Assembly: GCF_003171515.1 (NCBI RefSeq)
Contig: NC_089390.1
Coordinates: 3,348,001-3,412,000, forward strand
Direction of reading: 5' to 3'
DNA from: Pyrenophora tritici-repentis
Taxonomy: Eukaryota; Ascomycota; Dothideomycetes; Pleosporales; Pleosporaceae
Length of the DNA stretch: 64,000 nucleotides
Of this stretch, positions 1-9,129 are shown one piece after another; position 1 is the first letter of the stretch, and the number at the start of each line of letters is the position of its first letter. The translations under genes were made by a program, and so were the position numbers. The notes below the pieces were generated by a model. The model did no database searches. It saw only the letters and a list, made by a program, of their open reading frames with translations, and was not told the DNA's origin.

Positions 1-770
1 ACCGCCACCGGCATCTGGCCACCTGATCCGACACCTGTACTCAAAAAATTCACCCCAGCCACCCCTGAGGTGTCAAGTTCGGATGAGGACTCAACGTCAC
101 CTATCAGCGAGTCAGATTGGCTCAAAATATATTCACTAATCCGCCAAATAAGCAAGGGTGAAAGGAGTAGGCAGGTAAGAAGACTCCAGAAAACCCTCCA
201 CCGGCTTGTTGTTGAAAACAAGCTCCTTCGCGATGAGACCAGGGGTCTTATAGAGGAGCTGCGTAGTAGAGGGAAGAAGCGAAAAAGCTACCCCCTGAAA
301 CACCAAGAAAATATAGATATCCCCATGGAGGAGCTGTTTTCTGGTCGCCAAGAAAGATTCGGCAGGCCCGTGAGCGTTGGGTTGAAGAACAGCAAAGATT
401 AGATCAGGAGAAACTCCGAAAAGCTAAGATAAAAGATTTGAGAGAACAGGCAAGGTTATACAAGTTGAAAGTAACTCAGGAGAAGCGTGCGGCACGAGAG
501 GCAGCCAAGGAGAGGAGGATGAAGGAGAAGGCTGAGAAGGCTGTTGAACGCGACCGCAAAAAGGCTGAGCGCGACGCCAAAGAAGCTACCCAACAGTCCC
601 AAAACAGTAAGCGCAAGGCCTCGAAAACCTCAAATAATCGCGATAGTAAGCGTCAAAAGCGTGTTGCGGATGTTGCAGCTGTTGTAGAGGCGTCAGGGGC
701 GGCACCGGCGGCGCCACCAAAAGTGACCCGCCACGGCCGGAACATCGAACTTCCAGCCAAATATAGGTAG
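1..770 (+). pseudogene. Fot1/pogo-type transposase, 3' part, frameshifted and cut by window edge
   Basis: The open frame from base 1 continues a transposase whose start lies outside the window. It matches, block for block, the C-terminal half of the transposase at 3591-5456: a TGIWPxDP motif, a Ser-rich linker, a coiled stretch, a FWSPRK motif, then a very basic Lys/Arg/Glu tail ending at a TAG at 768-770. The reading frame changes at the TTTT run at 337-340 (frame 1 before, frame 3 after), equivalent to a one-base deletion, so this copy is dead. The tail still reads SQNSKRKAS where the other copy has a TAA stop, which shows the ancestral codon there was CAA. The product would cut and reinsert the element; only the C-terminal region is visible here. 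Confidence 0.85.
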
Positions 771-925
771 CGCAAAGTAACCAGGGGCATCTAATTACTA
801 CTACTTCATGAAATCTCGCGATACTAGCCATTGTGTGGTGATCTACAGCCTCATTTTTGAAATCTGATTGTGTTATTGGGGTTGCGCATCTGAGGCACTT
901 GCGCATCTCACGCACGGACACGGTA
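1..925 (+). mobile_element. Fot1/pogo DNA transposon, right end (partial)
   Basis: The transposase remnant is followed by about 150 bp that align by eye with the 3' flank of the complete element at 3510-5591 (shared AATCTCGCGATA-like, ATTGT and CAGCCTCAT blocks). It ends in a degraded terminal repeat near 900-925 (GCGCATCTCACGCACGGACA against GCGCATCACGCGCACGGGCA in the complete copy). The right boundary is approximate. It is a diverged relative, not an identical copy. Confidence 0.65.
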
Positions 926-2521
926 ATTACTGGTACACCACTGAAGTGGCAACTCCAAGTTTAAGTAGAAGAGCAAAGCCAGCAGACAGCGCGACGTCGG
1001 CACAGATTCAGGCCGTACCTGCGACATGGGTGTCCAAGAGATGTTCCTTCCATCATCGAATCTTGGCTCGGTACCTAGGTATGTGAAATTTGACGCTAAG
1101 TCAACGGATGCGTTCTGAGGCTTACTATTTCGTAGATCCGTTTCCCTAGTTTCTGTCGCGACCCCATGGTTACTTACGAGCAAACGATGATCCTGAACGG
1201 TGCTGACACTGTTGATAAAGTTTATGGTAGTAAGGACAGGAAGTTGGGAACTTTGGAACCATAGGGGACGTGAATGCCTGCACTGTAGATAGATCAGGTC
1301 CCTGATCTTAGCACCCACTTCAGCAGATTCGGGCCTTGAATAAAGTCATGAAGTCATGCTTCCACTGCCGTGAACACTGGTCCTTCCGGATGGCCCGGAT
1401 ACTTAGATATGCATAACCCCTCTGACCAACGCTGGGGCCTCCAACATCGGCTTTGCCCAAAGAGAAGGGGCGTTTCTCGGAAGTACCTACATCGTAAAAG
1501 TCTATCTGTACTGGGTTGTTGAATTTTCGTTCGCGACGACACATGCCGAATACGAGCGTCTCATTTCCCTGTCAGCCTAACCCCGGCAGTTCCTCCAACA
1601 TAAGACATTAGCTTATCCGACACCTCTTTTCCCTCCTTTAGAGGGAAATCTACAAGTCATCCTCATACTATCACATCTTACCCTCATTAAGAAAGAAACT
1701 ACACGAGCTAAACTTTAGCATGGCCACCACAGGGTATAATCTCGATCCTCTCTGATATGATGCAAGGGACTTGGAAAAAGACGTTTTTAGTTTTACAAGA
1801 TAACTCATCTTCTACACATCGACATGTTGATGTATGTTGCACCACACTCTGTAGCTCTCTTTACTAGTCTACCGAACTACAAATATACCATTAATTCTCT
1901 CCTCTATGCTGCTCATTTCTCACGAGAAATCAACTCTACCTCAATTCTTTCAGTACATATCTTCAGCGGCCTTGTCGTCGGTGGTCTAAAGTCGGCGACC
2001 AACGGCTTTGCTGATTAGCACAGCAGTCGAACGCAATCAAATTGAAGGCAGACGGTTGGTGTATGAGTTGCTGCAACTAGGCAACGGGATGCTGATGCCA
2101 TTTTGGAGGTTGGACTTGTTGGATGGGGGCGGTCAAGAACCGACACTGACACAAACGACTGCTTGTAGGGGGTATGGCATGCCATATTCAGGTGTTACTG
2201 TAGAGGACATGCGCCGTTTTTGTAAGACCAGATTTGTCCTGGCGCTACGAAAGAGCCGGACCAGGGCACTAGAAAGAAGACGACGGTAATCGTGATTTTA
2301 TGATTCCATCAAAATAGGACGCGGTTAATACATAGCAACACAGAGATAGAACAATCGAAACGTAGGCGGGCTAAATGGTAGAGGGACCCAGCGACCTCAA
2401 ATTCAGCACCAAACGCAAATCCTAGTACTTTTCCATGTCTTATTAACAAGACAGAACTACCGTAAACGCCTCGCTGAAAGGATGTGCGAAGAGTATCTTC
2501 AGGATTCCAGCTGTATTTCCC
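926..2521. other. intergenic, no supported gene
   Basis: Short ORFs exist on both strands (for example 1824-2289) but none has a recognisable domain, plausible splice signals or a protein-like composition. It lies between a transposon end and the 3' end of RRP1, and is probably decayed repeat plus the RRP1 downstream region. Confidence 0.5.
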
Positions 2522-3374
2522 TCAGTCCGCAAAACCTCCCCACTCTGCGTCCTCGTCTTCCTCGTCTGGCTCACTCGCAACCTCTACTTCTTGACCTCTC
2601 CAAGCTCTTAGCCTGTCGTCGGCCAAGCACTCTTTCGCCGCAGCCCTCAATGGCTTCAGCTTGCCATGTTTAGTCATCTTCTCAATAGGTGCCACTAGCA
2701 GCTCAAGCGTGCCCTTCTTTTCCTCCTTCTCCCAATTCGCACCTTCGACCTTGTCCATCTCATCGACCCAAACGTCCATGACGTGATACCTTAGCCCATT
2801 TGGAATCTTCATATTTTGGCATTCCAGTGGTATCTCCTCCATGATACTGTTCCATTGTGCCAGCAAGTTCTTGTTCCATTTGTTCTTACTGAGGAAGGTG
2901 AAGGATGCGTTAATGTACTGGCGAATCAGGTAGAGATACTTGTCTAGTCGTAGTGCTTCAATATGGCTCCATTCTCGTGACATGGTAAGGAAAAAGGCGC
3001 GAACGAAGGGTAGGACAACGGATGTACGGAGGGTGGAGAGGAGGGAGGCGAGATCGCGGGCGAGACGTTGTTGGAGGACAGGCTTGTCTTGCATCCATAG
3101 ACCTGTGAGGGTCGTGTTAGTACTATACTAATAGCAGCCAATCTGCATAAGCCCATACAGTAGAAAAGACCCTTCCATAACTTCAATAAGTCTAGTTCAG
3201 AGATGTCTGATTGCGCGCCGAGATAGGTTCGTAACGAGTCGAGTGCCTGATCGCGGACTTCCTTGTCTGTCGCAAACATCAGTCTTCTCCTCTAGCGGGG
3301 CAAGAATGCATGCTGTTTATACCGCTTGAGGCAAGGTTCCTTATGAAGGGGTTGTTTTGCGCGTCCGAAGCCAT
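2522..3374 (-). CDS. RRP1: ribosomal RNA processing protein Rrp1/Nop52
   Basis: A nucleolar protein of the Nop52/Rrp1 family, needed for processing of 27S pre-rRNA toward the 60S subunit. Three exons were assembled by eye: 3374-3323, 3266-3159 and 3102-2522, with 56-bp introns that use GTATAA/ACAG and GTATGG/CACAG and have CTGAT and CTAAC branch points. The 246-residue product starts MASDAQNNPF, followed by NLASSDKEVRDQAL, the hallmark KLWKGLFYCLW and the REWSHIEALRLDKYLYLIR segment. The acidic end (EPDEEDEDAEWGG) is shorter than in metazoan homologues. The start is the first ATG that gives an in-frame splice. A Fot1 element begins about 135 bp upstream of this ATG. Confidence 0.92.
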
Positions 3375-3509
3375 GTTGGCGTGTATTGTGCTGGTATTGA
3401 TGTTCTGGTGTCGGCCTTCAGGTGCGGGCGGAACTTTTTTTGGGGAGTCGCGAAGCTAACTAGCGATAACTACAGTAGCGATAAGACATCACTTGCCATT
3501 TAGCGTGTA

Positions 3510-3542
3510 ACATGCCCGTGCGCGTGATGCGCGGGGAACACC
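3510..3542 (+). repeat. left terminal inverted repeat of the Fot1/pogo element
   Basis: The inner end reads GGGGAACACC. 32 of 33 bases match the reverse complement of the right repeat. The preceding TA is the target duplication. Confidence 0.93.
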
Positions 3543-3590
3543 AAAACGCGTCCACATCCATCATTTTCAACCCACGATAACTCCACCAAT

Positions 3591-5456
3591 ATGGATCCAA
3601 TTCAAGCAGCAATTGAAGAAATCGAATCTCTAGAAGAAGGAGAACATTTTACCTATACAGAAGTTGCTGCGAAACATAATGTTGTCCGATCTACGCTGAC
3701 CCGAAGGCACCAGGGCCAGACAAGCTCTGCGAACGATAAAAAAGCTAACCAGCAGAAACTCAACCCACAACAAGAGCTAGAACTTGTACGATATATAGAG
3801 AGTCTCTCAAAACGAGGGCTACCGCCTACGAGAGAGATGATCAAAAATTTTGCCTCTGAGGTCGCTCATCAGCCGCTGGGCGAGGCATGGATTACCCGTT
3901 TTGTCCACCGACACGACGTCCATCTCATCTCAAAATGAACCTCCGGTCTCGATCGTACACGCGTTCTGGCCGACTCTGAGGTCAAATATAGACTCTACTT
4001 TGAGCTGCTACACGGGAAGATGGAGGAGTACAATATTGAGCCAGGAAACACCTATAATATGGATGAGAAGGGCTTCTTGATGGGCCTCATTGGGAGAAGC
4101 AAAAGGATCTTTTCCCGGCGTCAATGGGATAAGAAAGAGGTTAGAGCACCTCTTCAAGATGGATCACGTGAGTTTTTGACGCTCCTGGCCTGTTGTTGCG
4201 CAGATGGGAGCTTCTTACCGCCCAGCCTTATCTACGCTGCTGAAAACGGTGCCCTACGATCATCTTGGGTGGATGATATAAACGTAAAGAAACACTAGGT
4301 TTTTGTAACCTCAACACTAACAGGATGGAGCAATAATGACGTCGGTTTGGCCTGGCTTGAGCAGGTATTTGATCGCCACACGAAGCAGAAAGCTCGCCGC
4401 GGGAGAAACTACCGATTACTCATCCTAGATGGCCATGGGAGCCATATAACAATGGCTTTTATAGACTACTGCGATCGCAATCGTATACTCCTCATGGTGT
4501 TTCCACCTCATTCAACCCACACACTGCAACCGCTCGACGTCGTACTTTTCAAGCCGCTCTCACAGGCCTATACCCAACGCCTCACCACCTATCTCCATGA
4601 GGCTCAAGAGCTCATCTCCATCGCCAGAGGTGACTTTTTTGGTCTGTTTTGGGACGCCTGGGTGTCTGTTTTCAGCAGGGAAACGCTCATCTCAAAGGCG
4701 TTTGAAACAACAGGAATATGGCCAAAAGACCCCAACGTCGTGCTTAAAAGGTTCACCCGAACGCCCGAACGATCACCCAGCTCATCAAGGCTCTCACCAT
4801 CTGATTGGCTACAAATGGAGCGTTTAGTACGAGCTGCAGTGAAGGATACCCGCCAGGACGAGGCCAAAAAGTTGAGCCTTACCCTTCATCAAGTCTCTGT
4901 CCAAAACCAGCTTTTGCAGCATGAAAACAGGGGTCTACATAAGGCTCTACAACACCAAAAGAAGTACAAAAAGAAGGGCAAAGCCCTTGACCTTCAACAG
5001 CGTCAAGAGTACCATGGTGGAGCTATCTTCTGGTCTCCTCGAAAGGTTAGAGAGGCCCGTGCAAGGGAGAAGGTCAGGGCTGACGATGAGATGGAGGAGA
5101 AACTCCAAAAAGCTCGTCGTAAGGAGTCACGTGAGGCTGCTAAAGTCCAGCGTCAAATTGAGCTAGAGGACAGGCGTGCAGAACGAGAGAGACTCAAGGT
5201 GGTGAGGGAGAAGGAGAAGGCTGAGAAACAGGCTGAACGCGAGCGTCAGAAACAGCAGCGCAACGCTGAGAAAGCTATACAATTGTCCTAAAGAGGTAAG
5301 CGCAAAGCCTCACAAGCAGTCTCCTCTAAGGAGAAGCGTCAGAAACGTTCTGGTAGTGATGCAGCTGCTGGGCAAGCTGTTGCGCGCTCTCCATCTCCTC
5401 CACCAAAGGTGACGTCACGGGGACGCAACGTCAAGCTTCCAAGTAAATTCAAATAG
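3591..5456 (+). pseudogene. Fot1/pogo DDE transposase with three in-frame stops
   Basis: One continuous frame of 622 codons. Near the N-terminus there is a psq-type helix-turn-helix (FTYTEVAAKHNVVRSTLTRR), then a CENP-B/Tc5-like DNA-binding region (TREMIKNFASEV), then the DDE nuclease: Asp158 in YNMDEKGF, Asp280 in LILDGHGSH and Asp316 in LQPLDVVLF. The last two are separated by 35 residues, the DD35D spacing of Fot1. The basic coiled-coil C-terminus is typical of the family. Stops interrupt the frame at 3936-3938 (TGA), 4296-4298 (TAG) and 5289-5291 (TAA), yet the frame never shifts. The TAA replaces a CAA seen in the copy at 1-770; the TAG fits CAG. The pattern is compatible with RIP. Confidence 0.9.
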
Positions 5457-5558
5457 TAAAAAATGATCGCAAGGTCTTGTTTACTAAACCACCAAGAAAG
5501 TTCGCGATAATAGCTATTGTACGTGTTATTATAGCCTCATCTTTGTGATCTCAGAAAT

Positions 5559-5591
5559 GGTGTTCCGCGCGCATCACGCGCACGGGCATGT
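5559..5591 (-). repeat. right terminal inverted repeat of the Fot1/pogo element
   Basis: It reads GGTGTTCCGCGCGCATCACG onward to CATGT and is followed by TA. The single mismatch to the left repeat lies in the CG-rich inner third. Confidence 0.93.
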
Positions 5592-5593
5592 TA

Positions 5594-6968
5594 GTCCATA
5601 GCCAAGTTGCGCAGCATCGCATGCAACAGACACACATATCTTGTGCTTGTTGTCTCATACTGTAGTCTATCATAGTTAATGTTTAATGCAGAATTGATTA
5701 GGTTTCTAGTTAGTACCTACGCAAAGAGTTACTCTACTATAGGATCTTCGCCGGTGTTACTCGGTTTCTCTGCACCAAGAAGCTTGTTTCTAACGAGTTT
5801 TAGGTATCGCGCTTATTCTAGGTTACTCTAAGTTTCAAGGGACGTAAGAAGACACCTTTACACTCTTCTCCTCACTAGATTTATACTTTGTAATAGAAAT
5901 AATCAGTAGAATATTTATATAAACAAGTAGAGTTAGAACTACTTTTCTACTTCGATTTTCGAAGTAAAAAAAAGGTAGCATAGTGTCGGAACATGCGCGT
6001 ACAGCCAGCCCGGCGAGTTTTTCCGGGCCGGAAGCTTGGACCACTAGTTAGACCAAGCTTCCCGCTTAGCTCGCAACCGTACATATGGAGATCTCTCCAT
6101 CCAGCTCTTGCTCACTACTAATCAAATACTATACACTTTGTTCGTTGCAACGACTGCTAGTATTCGACACCTTTGCCGTGTCAACACATAGCTTATTTGT
6201 TTAGTCTGTGCACTTGATTACTAAGCTCATCAAACCGCGGTCCGCCCTCGCGGTGAGTTAAGCCGCGCTGCTGCCGCCGCACAACTTATCTAACACTACA
6301 GCTAAGAAGGTCGCCTTCGATAAGTAAAGTATATTATATAAACTTTTATTAGTTACCGTTGTTATCATCTTTTTACTAATACTGCATAGCCTAATACAGA
6401 TACTAGATTATCTACCTACTTAGTAAGTACACACCCTTACTTGTTACTCTTTCGAACTTGCTAGTATATCCTAGTTCTTATGCATTCTCTTAGAGAATAC
6501 AAGTAGTTATGCACGGTATCAAGTAAAGCTAACACGATGCAGGCAGCAGGCGTGGTGCGGAATGAGCGCGATGGTCGTCGTACCGACTAACGGCTACGCA
6601 ACGCGGCGGGTACTCGTAGACCGGGTACGTACTCTCTTACTAAGATATCTACGTGTACTAATACATTTCTGGTCTTTAGGTACACTTGATACTATCGAAT
6701 CGGGTTCATAACGGCGTAAGTAGTATCCCACCCTAAATGGTCCGTGCGCATGTGTTGACATCGGACCTCTTAGGATGAGCAATATCTGGTGCAATGGAGT
6801 ACCGAAGGATCACCAACATACCCACCACTTAGTTGGCATTCGGTCGCGGAGTTAGTACGATGTCTCGAGCATCTTCAAGACTACCTAGACCGCAGGGACA
6901 AGTGAGTTATGAACTAGCACTGAACATGAGCATGCTAACGTTCATATAGTATCAAGGCGTCAACAGAT
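5594..6968. other. AT-rich gene-free region with degraded repeat character
   Basis: About 1.4 kb without any credible coding frame, rich in TA steps and in CTAG/TTAGTA-like words. An LTR-like segment lies inside (see the entry at 5984). The last 60 bases may hold the end of a 5' leader or leader intron of the next gene (ATATAG at about 6944-6950). Confidence 0.5.
5984..6300 (+). repeat. possible solo LTR or LTR remnant
   Basis: The segment starts TGTCGGAACATG and ends AACACTACA (TG...CA). It is directly preceded by a purine-rich tract (GAAGTAAAAAAAAGGTAG), as a 3' LTR would be. It contains a perfect 10-bp inverted repeat (GGAAGCTTGG at 6030-6039 and CCAAGCTTCC at 6053-6062). No matching 5-bp target duplication or second LTR was found, so the call is weak. 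Confidence 0.3.
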
Positions 6969-8270
6969 ATGCAGATGGAGTCTAGAAAACGAAAGAGTCC
7001 AGATGGCGGCGTTGACGACGAACTTCGTTCTTCGCCATTCAGTCGACGATTTCACCAGGACACCCGAATGCAATCTGTATCACGCTCGCCATCTGTGCTG
7101 CCGACTTTACCATCTACACCCCCAATCGACAAGTACAACTCTATCTTAGTTGCTAATGAGCACGGGTACATCTTCTGCCGCTACGCATCTGGCAACGATA
7201 TACCGCAACTTGATGTACGCACGGTGCCAACACCAGACATGACACGGATAGCGCGTCAATCCAGCGTCAACAAGGCACGCACCTATATCCGAAACGAGTA
7301 CGTTCGAAGACTACAGAAGGTACCAGGAAAGAAGGGTAAGCCCATCCACTTGATCAACCTGGTGGACTCTTCAACACCATCCCTTAGATTCCGGTACATC
7401 TCAGAGTATGTCCTCAGCCAGGGCGTCTATCGCGCATCGAAAGACTCCATGGTAGGCTGTATGCAGTGCTCACCGCACATGGGCCGAGATATCGGCTGCG
7501 AATATACTAGAAAGTGCGACTGCCTCGAATACGCAGCGGTAGACGAATCGCGTCTTAACGACGCCGAACGAGAAGACTACGACTACGCCCTTGCCACGGG
7601 CAGCTCTACAGCCGGCTTCCCGAAGAAATTCCCTTACTTCGCCGCAGGCACTAGAAAAGATCGAACAGGCTGCCTCGTCCCGTTTTACCTAAATTCCCGT
7701 CGTCCCATCTACGAATGCAACGAGACCTGCAACTGCGGTCCTAACTGCCGCAATAAGAACGTCCAGTTTGGACGCCAGGTTGAAGTTGAGATTTTTCGCA
7801 CGAGCGACGGCCGCGGGTGGGGGCTGCGCTGCAGAGAAGATGTACACGAGGGCCAATTCATCGATACCTACCGCGGCGAAGTCATCACCGACGAAGAGGC
7901 TACACGGCGCGAAAACGCATCCTCCAAAGCAAAAGCCTCGTATTTATATTCGCTCGACAAGTTTGCCGAATCTGAAAACCTCGACGAGAAGGACTTGTAC
8001 GTCGTCGACGGCGAGTTCATGGGCGGCCCCACAAAGTTTATCAACCACTCTTGCGAACCGAATTGCAGACAGTACACTGTCAGCTACAATAAGCATGATG
8101 CCAAGGTCTACGACATTGCCTTTTTCGCTTGCAGGTTTATTCCAAAGGGTGAAGAGTTAACATTCGATTATCTAGACAAGGATGAGGATGAGCCGATGGA
8201 TGAGCCGGGTGAGGATGCCATTCCGTGTCTTTGTGGGTCGGCAAAGTGCAGGAAGTGGCTTTGGACGTAG
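6969..8270 (+). CDS. KMT1: histone H3 lysine-9 methyltransferase (SET domain, DIM-5/Clr4 type)
   Basis: A 433-residue protein that would trimethylate H3K9 to establish heterochromatin; in relatives such as Neurospora DIM-5 it also directs DNA methylation at RIP-mutated repeats. Seen: a basic Ser/Pro-rich N-terminus (about 1-60), a Cys-rich pre-SET from about 160 (CMQC, GCEYTRKCDCLEY, CNETCNCGPNC), the SET core (GRGWGLRC near 277, YRGEVIT near 300, the cofactor-binding NHSCEPNC near 359, FDYLDKDEDEP) and a C-terminal post-SET CxCxxxxC (CLCGSAKC near 417). No chromodomain is visible, as in DIM-5. There are no introns within the CDS. A second ATG two codons downstream is an alternative start. 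It lies beside a decayed transposon island. Confidence 0.93.
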   Translation: MQMESRKRKSPDGGVDDELRSSPFSRRFHQDTRMQSVSRSPSVLPTLPSTPPIDKYNSILVANEHGYIFCRYASGNDIPQLDVRTVPTPDMTRIARQSSVNKARTYIRNEYVRRLQKVPGKKGKPIHLINLVDSSTPSLRFRYISEYVLSQGVYRASKDSMVGCMQCSPHMGRDIGCEYTRKCDCLEYAAVDESRLNDAEREDYDYALATGSSTAGFPKKFPYFAAGTRKDRTGCLVPFYLNSRRPIYECNETCNCGPNCRNKNVQFGRQVEVEIFRTSDGRGWGLRCREDVHEGQFIDTYRGEVITDEEATRRENASSKAKASYLYSLDKFAESENLDEKDLYVVDGEFMGGPTKFINHSCEPNCRQYTVSYNKHDAKVYDIAFFACRFIPKGEELTFDYLDKDEDEPMDEPGEDAIPCLCGSAKCRKWLWT

Positions 8271-9129
8271 AAGGCAGTTGTCCAAGATGGGTGAAAATAA
8301 GTCTGGAAGCATGGTGCACGAATGACAGAGCAGAGAGGTTTGAGTATATATGGGGTTAGGGAGCAGAGTTGACTGTGTATGTTGCATTAGAGACAAGGGC
8401 GTTTGGCTGTTCTCTTTTCTCCTTCCCTGTCCACGGCACAATAGTGCTACTTGTATCAAGGAGATGGAGCATTGTATCCACCGATCGAGTTCATAAGGAT
8501 TGGAGAAATCACAGGTTACTTCACTGAGGTGCCTACTACGATCGATCAAACTATAGGCTTTATCACCTTTTCACATGCAGCTGACTACCGTCCTCAGAAC
8601 ATCACCACAGCAGTTCATGATTATAAATCTGTAAAATATCAATATTAACAATCTTATCGCACATGTCTCTATATATCCAGGGCGAAATATACGCCCAGTT
8701 CCCACCTACTTACATACCTGCCTACATGCCACATAGGAAAAGTATAAAATAGAAAAATCTGTTGTCCTTGTGTATATAACAATTTGAAGGCTTTCTGATA
8801 CGGGAAATAGCGGTCTTGAGCAAATCGGGGTATATATCCTGAACCAACCATTGTTGCGCTAAAGACAGTCCGGTGAACGCAAGCAAAGGAGATGAAGCAA
8901 GCATTAGGGGATGACTAAACAACCAGAGAAGAAGCATTCTATCTTGCGTGTAGAGAAAGGACGAAACAAAGCAAAAAGGCCATACAACGAAAAGGACAGG
9001 CTGCCCTACACAAGAGCTACATATAAGGAAAGATTCTGCAACAAAGGAAATAATAATCATCGTTCTTATCTTTTCTTCTTTCCATCTTAGGTAGTTTCTT
9101 CCAAATCAATCTAGTGTGGAGAAGTGAGT
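8271..9129. other. convergent intergenic region
   Basis: 3' flanks of the convergent H3K9 methyltransferase and coiled-coil genes. It is AT-rich in its second half with many ATATA words. No gene is supported. Confidence 0.5.

Larger units (their letters stand above)
3508..5593 (+). mobile_element. complete Fot1/pogo-type (Tc1/mariner superfamily) transposon, inactive
   Basis: The 2082-bp element at 3510-5591 is flanked by TA on both sides (3508-3509 and 5592-5593), the target duplication expected of Tc1/mariner. The terminal inverted repeats are 33 bp (3510-3542 and 5559-5591), start ACATGCCCGTGCGCGTGATG and differ at one position. It carries one transposase pseudogene in the same orientation. 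The near-identical ends imply a fairly recent insertion, while the transposase holds three stops. It sits between RRP1 and the H3K9 methyltransferase gene. Confidence 0.93.

Noticed and set aside
1824..2289. Two consecutive ORFs upstream of RRP1's 3' end
   Set aside because: No domain, no splice continuity and next to a decayed transposon; composition looks non-coding.
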